A stretch of 64,000 nucleotides of DNA from Catellatospora sp. IY07-71 (GTDB lineage: Bacteria; Actinomycetota; Actinomycetes; Mycobacteriales; Micromonosporaceae): positions 6,171,501 to 6,235,500 of the forward strand of contig NZ_AP023360.1 in NCBI RefSeq assembly GCF_018326265.1, in the 5' to 3' direction. Below are positions 51,331-60,094 of this stretch, one piece after another. The notes under the pieces were generated by a model. The model was not told the DNA's origin. It did no database searches and was given only the letters and a program-made list of their open reading frames with translations. The translations under genes were made by a program, and so were the position numbers. Numbering within the stretch: the stretch's first letter is position 1; each line of letters begins with the position of its first letter.

Positions 51331-52014
51331 GTGGCTGGCAGGACCGTCGAGACGCGGGCGCCGCTGAGCCGCGACCGGGTGCTGCGGGCGGCGGTGAAAC
51401 TCGCCGACGAGGGCGGCATCGCGTCCGTCACGATGCGCCGGCTGGCCGAGGAGCTGAACGCCGAGGCGATGTCGCTCTACCACCACGTGGCCAACAAGGA
51501 ACAGGTGCTGGACGGCGTGATCGACGCGGTCGCCGCCGAGATCAACGAGGCCGTCGCGCGCATCGAACTGCCCACCGAGGGCGCGGCGTGGAAAGAGGCC
51601 GCGCGGCAGCGCATCCTGACCGCCCGGCAGGTGATGCTGCGCCACAGGTGGGCGCCGACGGTGTTCTCGACCCGCACCACGACCAGTCCCGAGGTGCTGG
51701 TCTACTACGACGGCCTGCTCGGCATCATGCGATCCGGCGGCTTCTCCAACGACCTGGCCCACCGCGCCCTGCACGCGCTCGGCAGCCGGGCGCTCGGCTT
51801 CAGCCAGGAGCTGTTCAGCCCGAACGACGGGCCCACCACCGGCGAGCCCGATCCGGCGCTGGCCGCGATGGCAGCGCGGCTGCCCCACCTGGTGGGCATG
51901 CTGTCCGAGGTCGCGCACGACGATCCTGATTCGACCGTCGGCTGGTGCGACGACCAGGCCGAGTTCGAGTTCGGCCTGGATCTGATTCTGGAAGGCCTCG
52001 ACCGGCGCCGCTGA
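51331..52014 (+). CDS. TetR-family regulator with tetracycline-repressor-type C-terminus, 227 aa
   Basis: The helix-turn-helix is RDRVLRAAVKLADEGGIASV then TMRRLAEELNAEAMSLYHHV, with the N-K-E-Q recognition end. The rest resembles the TetR_C_1 domain (RQRILTARQVMLRHRWAPTV; ALGSRALGFSQELF). The GTG start at 51331 has AAGGGG eight bases upstream. The gene ends about 45 bp before a promoter with three identical-type operators that precede a quinone reductase. It is probably the repressor of that gene. Confidence 0.9.
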   Translation: MAGRTVETRAPLSRDRVLRAAVKLADEGGIASVTMRRLAEELNAEAMSLYHHVANKEQVLDGVIDAVAAEINEAVARIELPTEGAAWKEAARQRILTARQVMLRHRWAPTVFSTRTTTSPEVLVYYDGLLGIMRSGGFSNDLAHRALHALGSRALGFSQELFSPNDGPTTGEPDPALAAMAARLPHLVGMLSEVAHDDPDSTVGWCDDQAEFEFGLDLILEGLDRRR

Positions 52015-52056
52015 CAGGCCGCCGGCTTTCTGGCACATCACTTCCGTTCTCACGCC

Positions 52057-52113
52057 TTGACTGCCTTACGGCGTAAGGCTACCTTACAACGTAAGACAGG
52101 CTTACGACGTAAG
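52057..52113 (+). promoter_or_regulatory. Promoter with three tandem CTTAC-N3-GTAAG operators
   Basis: TTGACT (52057-52062) and TACCTT (52080-52085) are spaced by 17 bp. Palindromes CTTAC-N3-GTAAG lie at 52065-52077, 52083-52095 and 52101-52113, exactly 18 bp apart. The first covers the spacer, the second overlaps the -10 and the third lies downstream. Binding there would block transcription of the quinone reductase gene. The TetR protein just upstream is the likeliest ligand. Confidence 0.75.
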
Positions 52114-52127
52114 GTTGGGAGTGCTCG

Positions 52128-53111
52128 ATGAAGGCGTACGTGATCAACGCGTTCGGCCCCCCGGAGAACCTGCTGCTCAGCGAGGTAGACAAGCCCGTGC
52201 CGGGGCCCGGTGAGGTGTTGGTGCGGGTGCGGGCCACCTCGATCAACCCGTACGACTGGCACCACATGCGCGGCGAGCCGTTCGTCGCCCGGTTCATGGG
52301 CGGCGGGCTCGGCCGGCGGCCCCATCCGATCCTCGGCTGCGACGTCGCCGGCGAGGTCGCCGCGCTCGGACCCGGCGTGAGCGCGTTCCGGCCCGGCGAC
52401 GCGGTCTACGGGCTCGTCAAGCACGGCTCGTTCGCCGAGTACCTGTGCGCCCCTGCCGAGAACCTCGTCGCCAAGCCCGCCGCGCTGTCGTTCGAGCAGG
52501 CCGCGGCGGTGCCCATGGCGGGGGTGACGGCGCGCGTCGCGGTGCATGAGAACGCCGGGACCGCACCGGGCGGCCGGGTGCTCGTCAACGGCGCGTCCGG
52601 CGGCGTGGGCACGTTCGTGGTGCAGCTCGCGCGAGCCGCCGGGGCCGAGGTGGCCGCGGTGTGCAGCGGGCGCAACGCCGAGCTGGTGCGCTCGCTCGGG
52701 GCCACCGAGGTCTACGACTACACCGCGCAGGACTTCACCCGGCTCGCCCGCGGCTTCGACGCGCTGGTCGACATCGCGGGCAGCCCACCGGTGCGGGCCG
52801 CGCGGCGGGCGCTGCGGCCCGGCGGGGCGTACGTCGTCGTCGGCGGTAACGCCGGGCGCTGGCTGCGGCCCATCGACCACATCATGGCGGTGCAGCTGAC
52901 CGGCGCGCTGACCCGGCAGCCGTCGGCGGTCACCGGGTTCGGGATCGGGGCGGACAGCGCACGGCACCTGACCGAGCTGGCCCCGCTGTTCGAGAACGGG
53001 CAGGTCACTCCGGTCATCGCCCGGCGCTACGCGTTCGCCGAGCTGCCCGCGGCGGTCCGTTTCGTCGAGGCGGGGCACGCGCCGGGCAAGGTCGTGGTCA
53101 CCGTCGCCTGA
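52128..53111 (+). CDS. NAD(P)H:quinone reductase / zinc-less MDR alcohol dehydrogenase, 327 aa
   Basis: Medium-chain reductase of the quinone oxidoreductase group. The N-terminal GroES-like domain includes VLVRVRATSINPYDWHHMRG and ILGCDVAGEVAALGPGVSAF. The nucleotide-binding motif is RVLVNGASGGVGTFVVQLAR near residue 150, and the cysteines that bind catalytic zinc in alcohol dehydrogenases are absent. GGGAG precedes the ATG by six bases. Expression is probably induced by an electrophile or quinone through the triple operator upstream. Confidence 0.9.
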   Translation: MKAYVINAFGPPENLLLSEVDKPVPGPGEVLVRVRATSINPYDWHHMRGEPFVARFMGGGLGRRPHPILGCDVAGEVAALGPGVSAFRPGDAVYGLVKHGSFAEYLCAPAENLVAKPAALSFEQAAAVPMAGVTARVAVHENAGTAPGGRVLVNGASGGVGTFVVQLARAAGAEVAAVCSGRNAELVRSLGATEVYDYTAQDFTRLARGFDALVDIAGSPPVRAARRALRPGGAYVVVGGNAGRWLRPIDHIMAVQLTGALTRQPSAVTGFGIGADSARHLTELAPLFENGQVTPVIARRYAFAELPAAVRFVEAGHAPGKVVVTVA

Positions 53112-53320
53112 GGCGCCAGCGACACGAGGCGCTGCGAGGAGGTGGCCGCCTCTTCCCGACGGTATCGGCGGCGAGCGTGCCCGGGACGCCTCGCCGTATC
53201 CGCACCCTCGGTGCCCGCCGCCGCTGAAAAGATCGCCGTCTCGTGTCAGAAGGTTAGGCCAGACCACACTTGCCGACACGAACCACTGATCTTCGCCGGG
53301 CCGAGCCGGGCCGGGCCGGA

Positions 53321-53662
53321 TCAGACGGCGTACTCGTCGACCAGGCCGGAGAGGATGTCGCGGGTGCGGTGCAGCGCGGCGAGCTGCTCCTCGACCCGGT
53401 GCAGCTCCGTGCGCAGGCGTTCGGCCAGCCAGGGGGTGCGGATCGCGCGCTCGGTGATGCAGGGCAGCACGTCGTGGATGGTGCCGCTGGACAGGCCCGC
53501 GGCGAGCAGCGACTGGATCAGCCGGACCCGCTCCACCGCCCCGTCGGGATAGTGCCGCTGCCCGCCGCCGCTGCGCTCGCTGGCGAGCAGCCCCTGCTCC
53601 TCGTAGTAGCGCAGCGAGCGCGCGCTCGCCCCGGTCGCGGCTGCCAGGTCGCCGATACGCAT
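53321..53662 (-). CDS. MerR-family regulator, 113 aa
   Basis: Compact MerR protein. The winged helix is MRIGDLAAATGASARSLRYY then EEQGLLASERSGGGQRHYPD, followed by the coiled dimerisation helix (ERLRTELHRVEEQLAALHRT). No cysteine ligand pattern for metal sensing is seen apart from VLPCITERAI; redox or drug sensing is more likely. The ATG at 53662 has AGGAG eight bases upstream. It is divergent from an Old Yellow Enzyme gene and shares its promoter region, whose long spacer suits MerR activation. Confidence 0.9.
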   Translation of the reverse strand: MRIGDLAAATGASARSLRYYEEQGLLASERSGGGQRHYPDGAVERVRLIQSLLAAGLSSGTIHDVLPCITERAIRTPWLAERLRTELHRVEEQLAALHRTRDILSGLVDEYAV

Positions 53663-53685
53663 GGATGTCGCTCCTGTCACAACAC

Positions 53686-53717
53686 TTGACCCTGACGTCA
53701 ATGTCAGGTTTTACCGT
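53686..53717 (+). promoter_or_regulatory. MerR-type promoter of the Old Yellow Enzyme gene
   Basis: TTGACC (53686-53691) and TACCGT (53712-53717) are separated by 20 bp, the overlong spacer typical of MerR-activated promoters. The dyad CCTGAC-N6-GTCAGG (53691-53708) lies between them. The -10 ends only six bases before the ATG at 53724, and no Shine-Dalgarno is present, so the transcript is probably leaderless. Confidence 0.65.
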
Positions 53718-53723
53718 ACCCGC

Positions 53724-54788
53724 ATGACCGCGACGACGACCCTCCTGGGTTCCCTGCTCACCCCGACCCTGCTCGCCGGGCTGCCGCTGAGCAGCCGCTT
53801 CGCGATGGCGCCGATGACCCGGTTCCGCTCGCCCGGCGGTGTGCCCACGCCCGAGGTGGCCGCCTACTACCGGCGCCGCGCCGAGCACGGCGTCGGCCTG
53901 ATCATCACCGAGGGCGTGCTCGTCGACCATCCCAGCGCCGGGCACGAGACGACCGTGCCGCGGCTGACCCCCGGACCGGCCGAGGACGGCTGGCGGCGGG
54001 TGACCGCCGAGGTGCACGCGGCCGGCGGCCGGATCGCCGCGCAGCTCTGGCACCTCGGCAGCGCCCGCGAGCCGGTGGACGGGGTGACGGCGTGGACGCC
54101 GTCCGGCGTGCCCGGCGGCAGCCGCGCGATGACGCCCGCCGACATCGAAACGCTGCTGGCCGCGTACGCCGAGGCGGCGGCCGGGGCGGCGCGGGCCGGG
54201 TTCGACGCGGTCGAGATCCACGCCGCGCACGGGTACCTGCTCGACGAGTTCCTCTGGCCGCACACCAACCGCCGCACCGACCGCTTCGGCGGGACCCCGG
54301 CCGCCCGCGCGGCCTTCCCGGCCGAGGTGATCCGGGCCGTACGCGGCGCGGTGCCCGCCGCGATGCCGGTGATCGTGCGGTTCTCGCAGTTCAAGGAGCG
54401 CGACTACGCCGCACGGATCGCCGAGTCGCCTTCCGAGCTGGCGGTGATCCTGGACGCCTTCGCCGCCGCCGGAGCCGACGTGCTGCACGCCTCGCAGCGC
54501 CGGTTCGCCGAGCCGGTGTTCGACGGCTCGCCGCGCAACCTGGCGGGCTGGGCCAAGCACCTGACCGGCCTGCCGACGATCACCGTCGGCTCGATCGGCC
54601 TGGACCGCGCCTTCTTCACCTCCGGCGCGCTGGACGAGCTGGTCCGCCGCCACGACGCCGGCGAGTTCGACGTCGCCGCGCTGGGGCGCATTCTGCTCGG
54701 CAACCCGGCGTGGGTGAGCCACGCCGCTGCCGGCCGGTTCGGCGAGATCCGCGACTATCGCAAGAGCGACGAGGACACGTTCTTCTGA
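53724..54788 (+). CDS. Old Yellow Enzyme-type NADH:flavin oxidoreductase, 354 aa
   Basis: FMN-dependent ene-reductase. Seen in order are the FMN-contacting start (SSRFAMAPMTRFRSPGGVPT), YYRRRAEHGVGLIITEGVLV, RIAAQLWHLGSARE, the substrate and FMN region FDAVEIHAAHGYLLDEFLWP then HTNRRTDRFGGT, and the phosphate-binding end LPTITVGSIGLDRAFFTSGA. The HAAHGYLLDEFL segment is the family signature. The catalytic tyrosine follows in KERDYAAR-like context, less certain. ATG 53724 lies in a likely leaderless mRNA under MerR control. Confidence 0.9.
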   Translation: MTATTTLLGSLLTPTLLAGLPLSSRFAMAPMTRFRSPGGVPTPEVAAYYRRRAEHGVGLIITEGVLVDHPSAGHETTVPRLTPGPAEDGWRRVTAEVHAAGGRIAAQLWHLGSAREPVDGVTAWTPSGVPGGSRAMTPADIETLLAAYAEAAAGAARAGFDAVEIHAAHGYLLDEFLWPHTNRRTDRFGGTPAARAAFPAEVIRAVRGAVPAAMPVIVRFSQFKERDYAARIAESPSELAVILDAFAAAGADVLHASQRRFAEPVFDGSPRNLAGWAKHLTGLPTITVGSIGLDRAFFTSGALDELVRRHDAGEFDVAALGRILLGNPAWVSHAAAGRFGEIRDYRKSDEDTFF

Positions 54789-54810
54789 AGCCGGTCGCGG
54801 CCGCTCGACG

Positions 54811-55647
54811 TCACTCGATGATCCTGCGCAGGACCGTGGCCAGCTCAGCCGGGCGTTCGTGCCACGGCTGATGCCCCGCACCCTCGATGACGTACATCCG
54901 CGCGCCCGGCACGGCGGCGGCGAGTGCGGCCACGGCGCTCGCGGGCCGCGGGTCGGCCGCACCGTGCACGAACCAGCAGGGCAGCTTGAGCGCCGCGGCC
55001 TGCGCCAGGACGGCGGCGTCGGCGCGGCGCTTCGTCTCGCCGTTGAGCAGGCGGTGCGCCTCGGCATTGATCGGCACGTCGGGGCGGGCGCCGGCCACCG
55101 CGAACGCCCACCCGGACACCGGGTCGGCGTGGTCGGTGCACCAGTTCAGCGCCCGCCACTCGGCCTCCTCGTCGCGCGAGCGCGCCGGCCTCGCCGTCAG
55201 GTCCGCCAGCCGCGCCGACTGCGCCGCCGTCAGCCGCCGGGCCTTCTCCTGCTGGTACGCGCTGCGCCAGTCGCCCACACCGACGCCGCTGAGATAGCCC
55301 AGCGCGCTGGTGTGCTGCGGATGTGCGACCGCGTAGTCGAAGGCGAGCGTCGCCCCGAACGAGTGGCCGAGCACGGCCCAGCGCTCGTGCGCCCAGTGCC
55401 GCCGCAACTGCTCGACGTCGTCGACGAACCTGGCCATGGTGTACCCGTCCGACAGGTCGGAGCCGCCGCACCCACGCTGGTCGAAGCGGTGCACGACGGT
55501 GTACGGCGCGAGCATGTCGGCGACGGGCGCGAGGTAGTCCCACATGCCCGGGCCGCCGTGCAGCAGCACCACGGGCGACCGGGTGCTCGGCGTGCCGGTG
55601 GTCCACGTGCGCAGCCGTACACCGTCATCCATCGCCACCATCCGCAT
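54811..55647 (-). CDS. Alpha/beta hydrolase (proline iminopeptidase-like), 278 aa
   Basis: Cytoplasmic hydrolase. The oxyanion region is VVLLHGGPGMWDYLAPVADM, the FDQRGCGGSDLSDGY segment is typical of S33 peptidases, and the nucleophile elbow is AVLGHSFGATLAFDYAVAHP. The acid is probably D in VHGAADPRPASAVAALAAAV and the base H in IEGAGHQPWHERPAELATVL. The length is normal. It converges on the Old Yellow Enzyme gene with 22 bp between the stops. The substrate is unknown. Confidence 0.9.
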   Translation of the reverse strand: MRMVAMDDGVRLRTWTTGTPSTRSPVVLLHGGPGMWDYLAPVADMLAPYTVVHRFDQRGCGGSDLSDGYTMARFVDDVEQLRRHWAHERWAVLGHSFGATLAFDYAVAHPQHTSALGYLSGVGVGDWRSAYQQEKARRLTAAQSARLADLTARPARSRDEEAEWRALNWCTDHADPVSGWAFAVAGARPDVPINAEAHRLLNGETKRRADAAVLAQAAALKLPCWFVHGAADPRPASAVAALAAAVPGARMYVIEGAGHQPWHERPAELATVLRRIIE

Positions 55648-55662
55648 CGGAGGATGATACGG

Positions 55663-57336
55663 CTAGCGTGGCGCGGGCAGGCGGATCGTGAAGGTGGTGC
55701 CCGCGCCCGTCGCGCTGGTCAGCGAGATAGAACCCTGGTGGTCCAGCACGATCTGCCGCGTGATGGCCAACCCCAGGCCGCTGCCGCCGCTGCTGCGCCG
55801 CCGCGCCGGATCGGCCCGCCAGAACCGGTCGAACACGCGCCCCTGGTCGGCGTCGGCGATGCCGCTGCCCCGGTCGACGACCTTCAGCAGCACCTCCCGG
55901 CCCACCCGGGCCGCCTCCAGGGTCACCGTCGAACCCGCCGGCGAGTGCCGCACGGCGTTGGTGACGAGGTTGCCCAGCGCCTGGCGCAGCCGGTCGGGGT
56001 CGCCCTCCGCCATGACCGCGGGGTCGGCGACGACGTCCAGCTCGACGGAGGCCGCCGACGCCGACGGCTGGTGGGCCGTGCGGCAGCTCTCCAGCAGGTC
56101 GCCCAGGCTCACCTGGGTGCGGTGATACCGCAGCGCGCCAGCCTCGGCCAAGGCGAGGGTCTGCAGGTCGTCGACGATCCGCTGCTGCAGCAGGGTCTCC
56201 TCGTGCAGCGAGCGGAACAGCGCCGCGTCGGCGGTGACCAGCCCGTCTTCGAGGGCCTCCAAGTATGCCCGCAGGTTGGCCAGCGGGGTGCGCAGCTCGT
56301 GCGCCACGTCGGCGATCATGCGGCGCTGCCGCTCCTCGCTGCGCTGCAGGGAGTCGGCCATGTGGTTGAACGTGACGGCGAGCCGGGCCAGCTCGTCGCC
56401 CCCGGCCACGGTGACCCGCTGGTCGAGGGCGCCCTCGCCGAAGCGCCGCGCGGCGACCGTGAGCCCGCGGATCGGGCGCAGCACGTGCCTGCTCAGCAGC
56501 AGGGTCCCCAGCAGGATGGGCGCGGTGACCGCGCCGACGGCGAGCGCGATCGGGGTGGCCGAGATGGTGCCCCCGGACGCCTGCACGGTCAGCCGCAGCG
56601 GCTCCGGAGCGGTGGTGCTGATGCGCGACAGGAAGGCTTCCTGCAGGCATGCCTGTTCGGAGCGGATCGGGTCGGCGCTGCCGGACGGGGCGGGGGTGGA
56701 CGGCGTGGCGGTGGACCCGTAGACCGGTTCGCACTGGGCGACCTCGGCTGAGTCGCGGCGCAGCGACTCCGCGGTGCTGGCAGTGCCCTGCCGGCAGGTC
56801 AATACGACGTCGTCGGGCACGGTGGAGTGCGAGTAGGACGGCACGCCCTCGGTGACCGAGAGGACCTTGGGCGCAAAACCGTGCCGGGTCAGGCATGCGG
56901 CGAAACGCACCTCCTGGCGGTAGCGCTCGACCGACTGGAGCACGACGAGGTCGATCTTGCCGGTGATCCAGACCGGGACCTCGAACCGGGGACGGGCGTC
57001 GATGAGCGTGGTCAGGTCAGTGAGCGGCTCGACCGGCTGGTCCAGCAGCAGCGCGGTGTCGACGATGCCCTCGCGGGCCTCCTGCGTGTCGAGCCGGATC
57101 CGCCGCCCGGTCTGCCGGGCGAGCCGCTCCGCGAGCACGGCGACGCCCTCCCAGGTGCCGTGGTCCTGGCCGTAGCGGGTGATCTCGTCGGCGATCTGCT
57201 GCATGACCCGCTGCTGCGTCTCGGCGGACCGGGCGACCTCGTTCTTGGCGAAGGCCAGCGTGACGTACGTGCTGGCGCCGGTGGCGACGAGCGCGACCAG
57301 CGCGACGAGGACGAACACCCGCACCCGGAACGTCAT
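55663..57336 (-). CDS. Sensor histidine kinase (copy 1), 557 aa
   Basis: The membrane helix VRVFVLVALVALVATGASTY is followed by a sensor domain of about 230 residues containing four cysteines (in FAACLTRHGFAPKVL, LTCRQGT, AQCEPVYG and EQACLQEAFL). A second helix, a HAMP region and the dimerisation box MIADVAHELRTPLANLRAYL with its histidine come next. The ATPase end has LGNLVTNAVRHSPAGSTVTL, VVDRGSGIADAD and GSGLGLAITRQIV. The ATG at 57336 overlaps the response regulator stop (ATGA). A paralogue with the same cysteine pattern lies at 62181. Confidence 0.92.
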   Translation of the reverse strand: MTFRVRVFVLVALVALVATGASTYVTLAFAKNEVARSAETQQRVMQQIADEITRYGQDHGTWEGVAVLAERLARQTGRRIRLDTQEAREGIVDTALLLDQPVEPLTDLTTLIDARPRFEVPVWITGKIDLVVLQSVERYRQEVRFAACLTRHGFAPKVLSVTEGVPSYSHSTVPDDVVLTCRQGTASTAESLRRDSAEVAQCEPVYGSTATPSTPAPSGSADPIRSEQACLQEAFLSRISTTAPEPLRLTVQASGGTISATPIALAVGAVTAPILLGTLLLSRHVLRPIRGLTVAARRFGEGALDQRVTVAGGDELARLAVTFNHMADSLQRSEERQRRMIADVAHELRTPLANLRAYLEALEDGLVTADAALFRSLHEETLLQQRIVDDLQTLALAEAGALRYHRTQVSLGDLLESCRTAHQPSASAASVELDVVADPAVMAEGDPDRLRQALGNLVTNAVRHSPAGSTVTLEAARVGREVLLKVVDRGSGIADADQGRVFDRFWRADPARRRSSGGSGLGLAITRQIVLDHQGSISLTSATGAGTTFTIRLPAPR

Positions 57337-58025
57337 GCGCCCGCCTCCGGGATCCGGTAGCCGCGCCCGTAGACGGTCTGCACGTAACGCGGCTCGGCCG
57401 GGTCCTGCTCGATCTTGCGGCGCAGGTTCATCACGTGCACGTCGACGGTCCGCTCCAGCACGTCCTGGTCGAAGCCGAAGGCGCGGTCGATGATCTGCGC
57501 ACGGGTGAAGGCGCGGCCGGGTTCGGCGGCGAGCACCTCCAGGATGCCGAACTCCTTGGCGGTGAGCGTGACCAGCCGCCCGTCGACCCGCACCTCGAAG
57601 CGGTCGGGGTCGACGACCAGGTCGCCGACGACCAGCGGCGTCCGGGTCCCGCCGGTGAGCACGCCGGAGCGGCGCAGCAGGGCGCGGATCCGGGCGACGA
57701 GCTGGCGCGGGCTGTACGGCTTGGTGATGTAGTCGTCGGCGCCCAGGTCGAGGCCGAGCAGGATGTCGTTCTCGGTGCTGCGGGCGGTGAGCAGGATGAT
57801 CGGCACGTCGGACTCGCCGCGCAGGATGTGGCACACGTCCAGGCCGTCGACCAGCGGCATCATCACGTCCAGCACGACCAGGTCGGGCTTGCGGGCCCGG
57901 CACTGGTCGAGCGCCGCCCGCCCGTCGGCCACCGACAGCACGCTGTGCCCCTCGTGCTCCAGATACATGCGGATGACGTTCGCCTGCTTGGGATCGTCCT
58001 CCGCGACCAGGATCCTCGCCGTCAT
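57333..58025 (-). CDS. OmpR-type response regulator (copy 1), 230 aa
   Basis: Receiver residues 4-118 carry the phosphorylation site D53 (PDLVVLDVMMPLVDGLDVCH), the acidic pair VAEDDPK and the K in DDYITKPYSPRQLVARI. A winged-helix effector follows (TLTAKEFGILEVLAAEPGRA, then VDVHVMNLRRKIEQDPAEPR and YGRGYRI). It is paired with the kinase by ATGA. The operon runs leftward, divergent from asparagine synthase. Confidence 0.93.
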   Translation of the reverse strand: MTARILVAEDDPKQANVIRMYLEHEGHSVLSVADGRAALDQCRARKPDLVVLDVMMPLVDGLDVCHILRGESDVPIILLTARSTENDILLGLDLGADDYITKPYSPRQLVARIRALLRRSGVLTGGTRTPLVVGDLVVDPDRFEVRVDGRLVTLTAKEFGILEVLAAEPGRAFTRAQIIDRAFGFDQDVLERTVDVHVMNLRRKIEQDPAEPRYVQTVYGRGYRIPEAGA

Positions 58026-58193
58026 CGCGTCACCTCCGTGCGTTCGGCCAGGGCAGTCTGCCCGTACCGGTGTGAAGAACCCGTTAAGGCCCGGCCGCGG
58101 GCGGCCACATCGGCCGCACATCGGCTCTTGATCGGGTCTTAACAAGTGGGCCCATACCGTCCGCTGGATCGCCGGACTGGACGGAGGCATCGT

Positions 58194-60089
58194 ATGTGCG
58201 GCTTTGTGGTCTTCATCAGCGCCGAGGGTGTGGGGGACGCGCGGGAGGTGGTGCACGCCGGGCTGTGCGCGATCCGGCACCGAGGGCCGGACGACTCGGT
58301 GGTGACGGTCCCGCAGCCCGGGGTGACGATGGGTTTCCAGCGGCTGGCCATCATCGACGTGGCGGGCAGCCGCCAGCCGCTGACCCACGCCGGGCGCTGG
58401 GACCTGTGCTTCAACGGCGAGGTGTACAACTACCGCGAGCTGCGCGAGGAGCTGGCGCGGGAGTTCGGCGCCGTGTTCGCGACGGCGGGTGACGCCGAGG
58501 TGCTCGCGGCGGCGTTCCACCACTGGGGTCCCGGGGCGGTGCGGCGGCTGCGGGGCATGTTCGCGTACGCGCTGTGGGACCGGCAGGAGCGGCGGCTGCA
58601 CGCCGGGCGCGACCCGTTCGGCGTCAAGCCGCTGCACTACGCGGTGACCCCGGCCGGGTTGTGGCTGGCCAGCGAGCGCAAGTCGCTGCCCGGCGGCGGC
58701 GGGATCGACCCGGACGCGCTGGCGCACTACGTGTCGCTGCAGTACGTGCCCGAGCCGTACACGATGGACCGGGCCGTGCGCCGGGTGCCCGCGGGGCATG
58801 CGCTGACCTGGGAGCCGGGCGGGCAGGTGCGGCTGGAGCGCCACTTCCGGCCCGTGTTCGCGCCGCGCGCCGGGGTGGGCGAGCAGGAGCTGACCACGCG
58901 GGTGCGCGACGCGCTGCGCGACAGCGTGCGGGCGCACATGGTCGCCGACGTGCCGGTCGGCGCGTTCCTGTCCGGCGGCGTCGACTCCAGCGCGGTCGTG
59001 GCGCTGGCCAGCGAGGTGAAGCCGGACCTGCAGGTCTTCTCGGCCGGGTTCGACATCCCGGGATACTCGGAGCTGGACCTGGCCGCCGAGACCGCGCAGG
59101 GCCTCGGGCTGCGCTTCACGCCCACCGTGGTCACCGCGGCCGACGTGCTGCGGGAGCTGCCGCGTATCGCCTGGCACCTGGACGACCCGCTGGCCGACCC
59201 GTCGCTGATCCCGCTGTTCTTCCTGGCACGCACCGCGTCCCGGCAGGTGCGGGTGGTGCTGTCCGGCGAGGGCGCCGACGAGCTGTTCGGCGGGTACGAG
59301 ATCTACCGCGAGCCGTTCGCGACCGCGCCGGTGCAGCGGCTGCCCCGCGCCGTGCAGGGCACCCTGCGGCAGGTGTCGCGGGCGATACCGGAGGGGGTGC
59401 GCGGCAAGAGCTACCTCGACCGCGCGACCACCCCGCTGGAGCAGCGCTACTACGGCAACGCGCGGATCTTCGACGCCGAGCAGAAGGCGCGGCTGCTGCA
59501 CGGGCGGCCGGCGGTGGCGCGCACGGCGGTGACCGACGAGGTGTACGCGCAGACCGCCCACCTGGACCCGGTGAGCCGGATGCAGCTCGTCGACCTGCAC
59601 ACGTGGCTGCCCGGTGACATCCTCACCAAGGCCGACCGCATGTCCATGGCGCACTCGCTGGAGCTGCGCGTGCCGTTCCTGGACCAGCGGGTGTGGGAGG
59701 CCGCCGCGAGCGTGCCCGCCGCACTGCGGGTCTCCCCCGACAGTCCGCAGACGAAGCGACTGCTGCGGGCCGCCGTGGCGGGCCTGCTGCCCGCGCCGGT
59801 CGCGCAGCGGCGCAAGCTCGGCTTCGCCACGCCCGCCCGGGTGTGGCTGCGCGGCGACATCGGCGACTGGGCGCACGAGCTGCTGTCCCGCTCCGCGGCC
59901 GGCGCGCACCTGGATCTGGCGTACGCCCGCAGCCTGCTCGTGGCGCACCAGCGCGGGGAGGCCGACCACTCGCGCAAGGTGTGGACCGTGCTGATGTTCT
60001 GCCTGTGGCACGCGATCTTCGTCGAGCGCTCGATCGACCCGTTCGCCGGGGCGGCCCGGCCGGTGCCCGTCGCGAGCACCGCCCGGTGA
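58194..60089 (+). CDS. asnB: Asparagine synthase (glutamine-hydrolysing), 631 aa
   Basis: Class II amidotransferase fused to an asparagine synthetase domain. The nucleophile is Cys2 after Met removal (MCGFVVFISAEG), with RHRGPDDS and GDAEVLAAAFHHWG of the glutaminase domain. The synthetase P-loop is SGGVDSSAVVALASEVKPDL, and VVLSGEGADELFGGYEIYRE is the second half of the site. The C-terminal part (SLELRVPFLDQRVWEAAASV) is intact. GGAGG precedes the ATG by six bases. Homologues also make amide bonds or beta-lactams in biosynthesis, but this one sits between two-component systems and is probably the housekeeping type. Confidence 0.92.
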   Translation: MCGFVVFISAEGVGDAREVVHAGLCAIRHRGPDDSVVTVPQPGVTMGFQRLAIIDVAGSRQPLTHAGRWDLCFNGEVYNYRELREELAREFGAVFATAGDAEVLAAAFHHWGPGAVRRLRGMFAYALWDRQERRLHAGRDPFGVKPLHYAVTPAGLWLASERKSLPGGGGIDPDALAHYVSLQYVPEPYTMDRAVRRVPAGHALTWEPGGQVRLERHFRPVFAPRAGVGEQELTTRVRDALRDSVRAHMVADVPVGAFLSGGVDSSAVVALASEVKPDLQVFSAGFDIPGYSELDLAAETAQGLGLRFTPTVVTAADVLRELPRIAWHLDDPLADPSLIPLFFLARTASRQVRVVLSGEGADELFGGYEIYREPFATAPVQRLPRAVQGTLRQVSRAIPEGVRGKSYLDRATTPLEQRYYGNARIFDAEQKARLLHGRPAVARTAVTDEVYAQTAHLDPVSRMQLVDLHTWLPGDILTKADRMSMAHSLELRVPFLDQRVWEAAASVPAALRVSPDSPQTKRLLRAAVAGLLPAPVAQRRKLGFATPARVWLRGDIGDWAHELLSRSAAGAHLDLAYARSLLVAHQRGEADHSRKVWTVLMFCLWHAIFVERSIDPFAGAARPVPVASTAR

Positions 60090-60094
60090 GGCGG

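Noticed and set aside
52065-52113. CTTAC-N3-GTAAG repeats as a small CRISPR array
   Set aside because: The units are 13-bp palindromes with 5-bp gaps, too short for repeats and spacers, and they sit on a promoter.
58194-60089. Asparagine synthase as part of the biosynthetic cluster (lasso-type cyclase)
   Set aside because: It lies 12 kb beyond the cluster border among two-component systems, with no lasso precursor, B1/B2 protein or exporter next to it.
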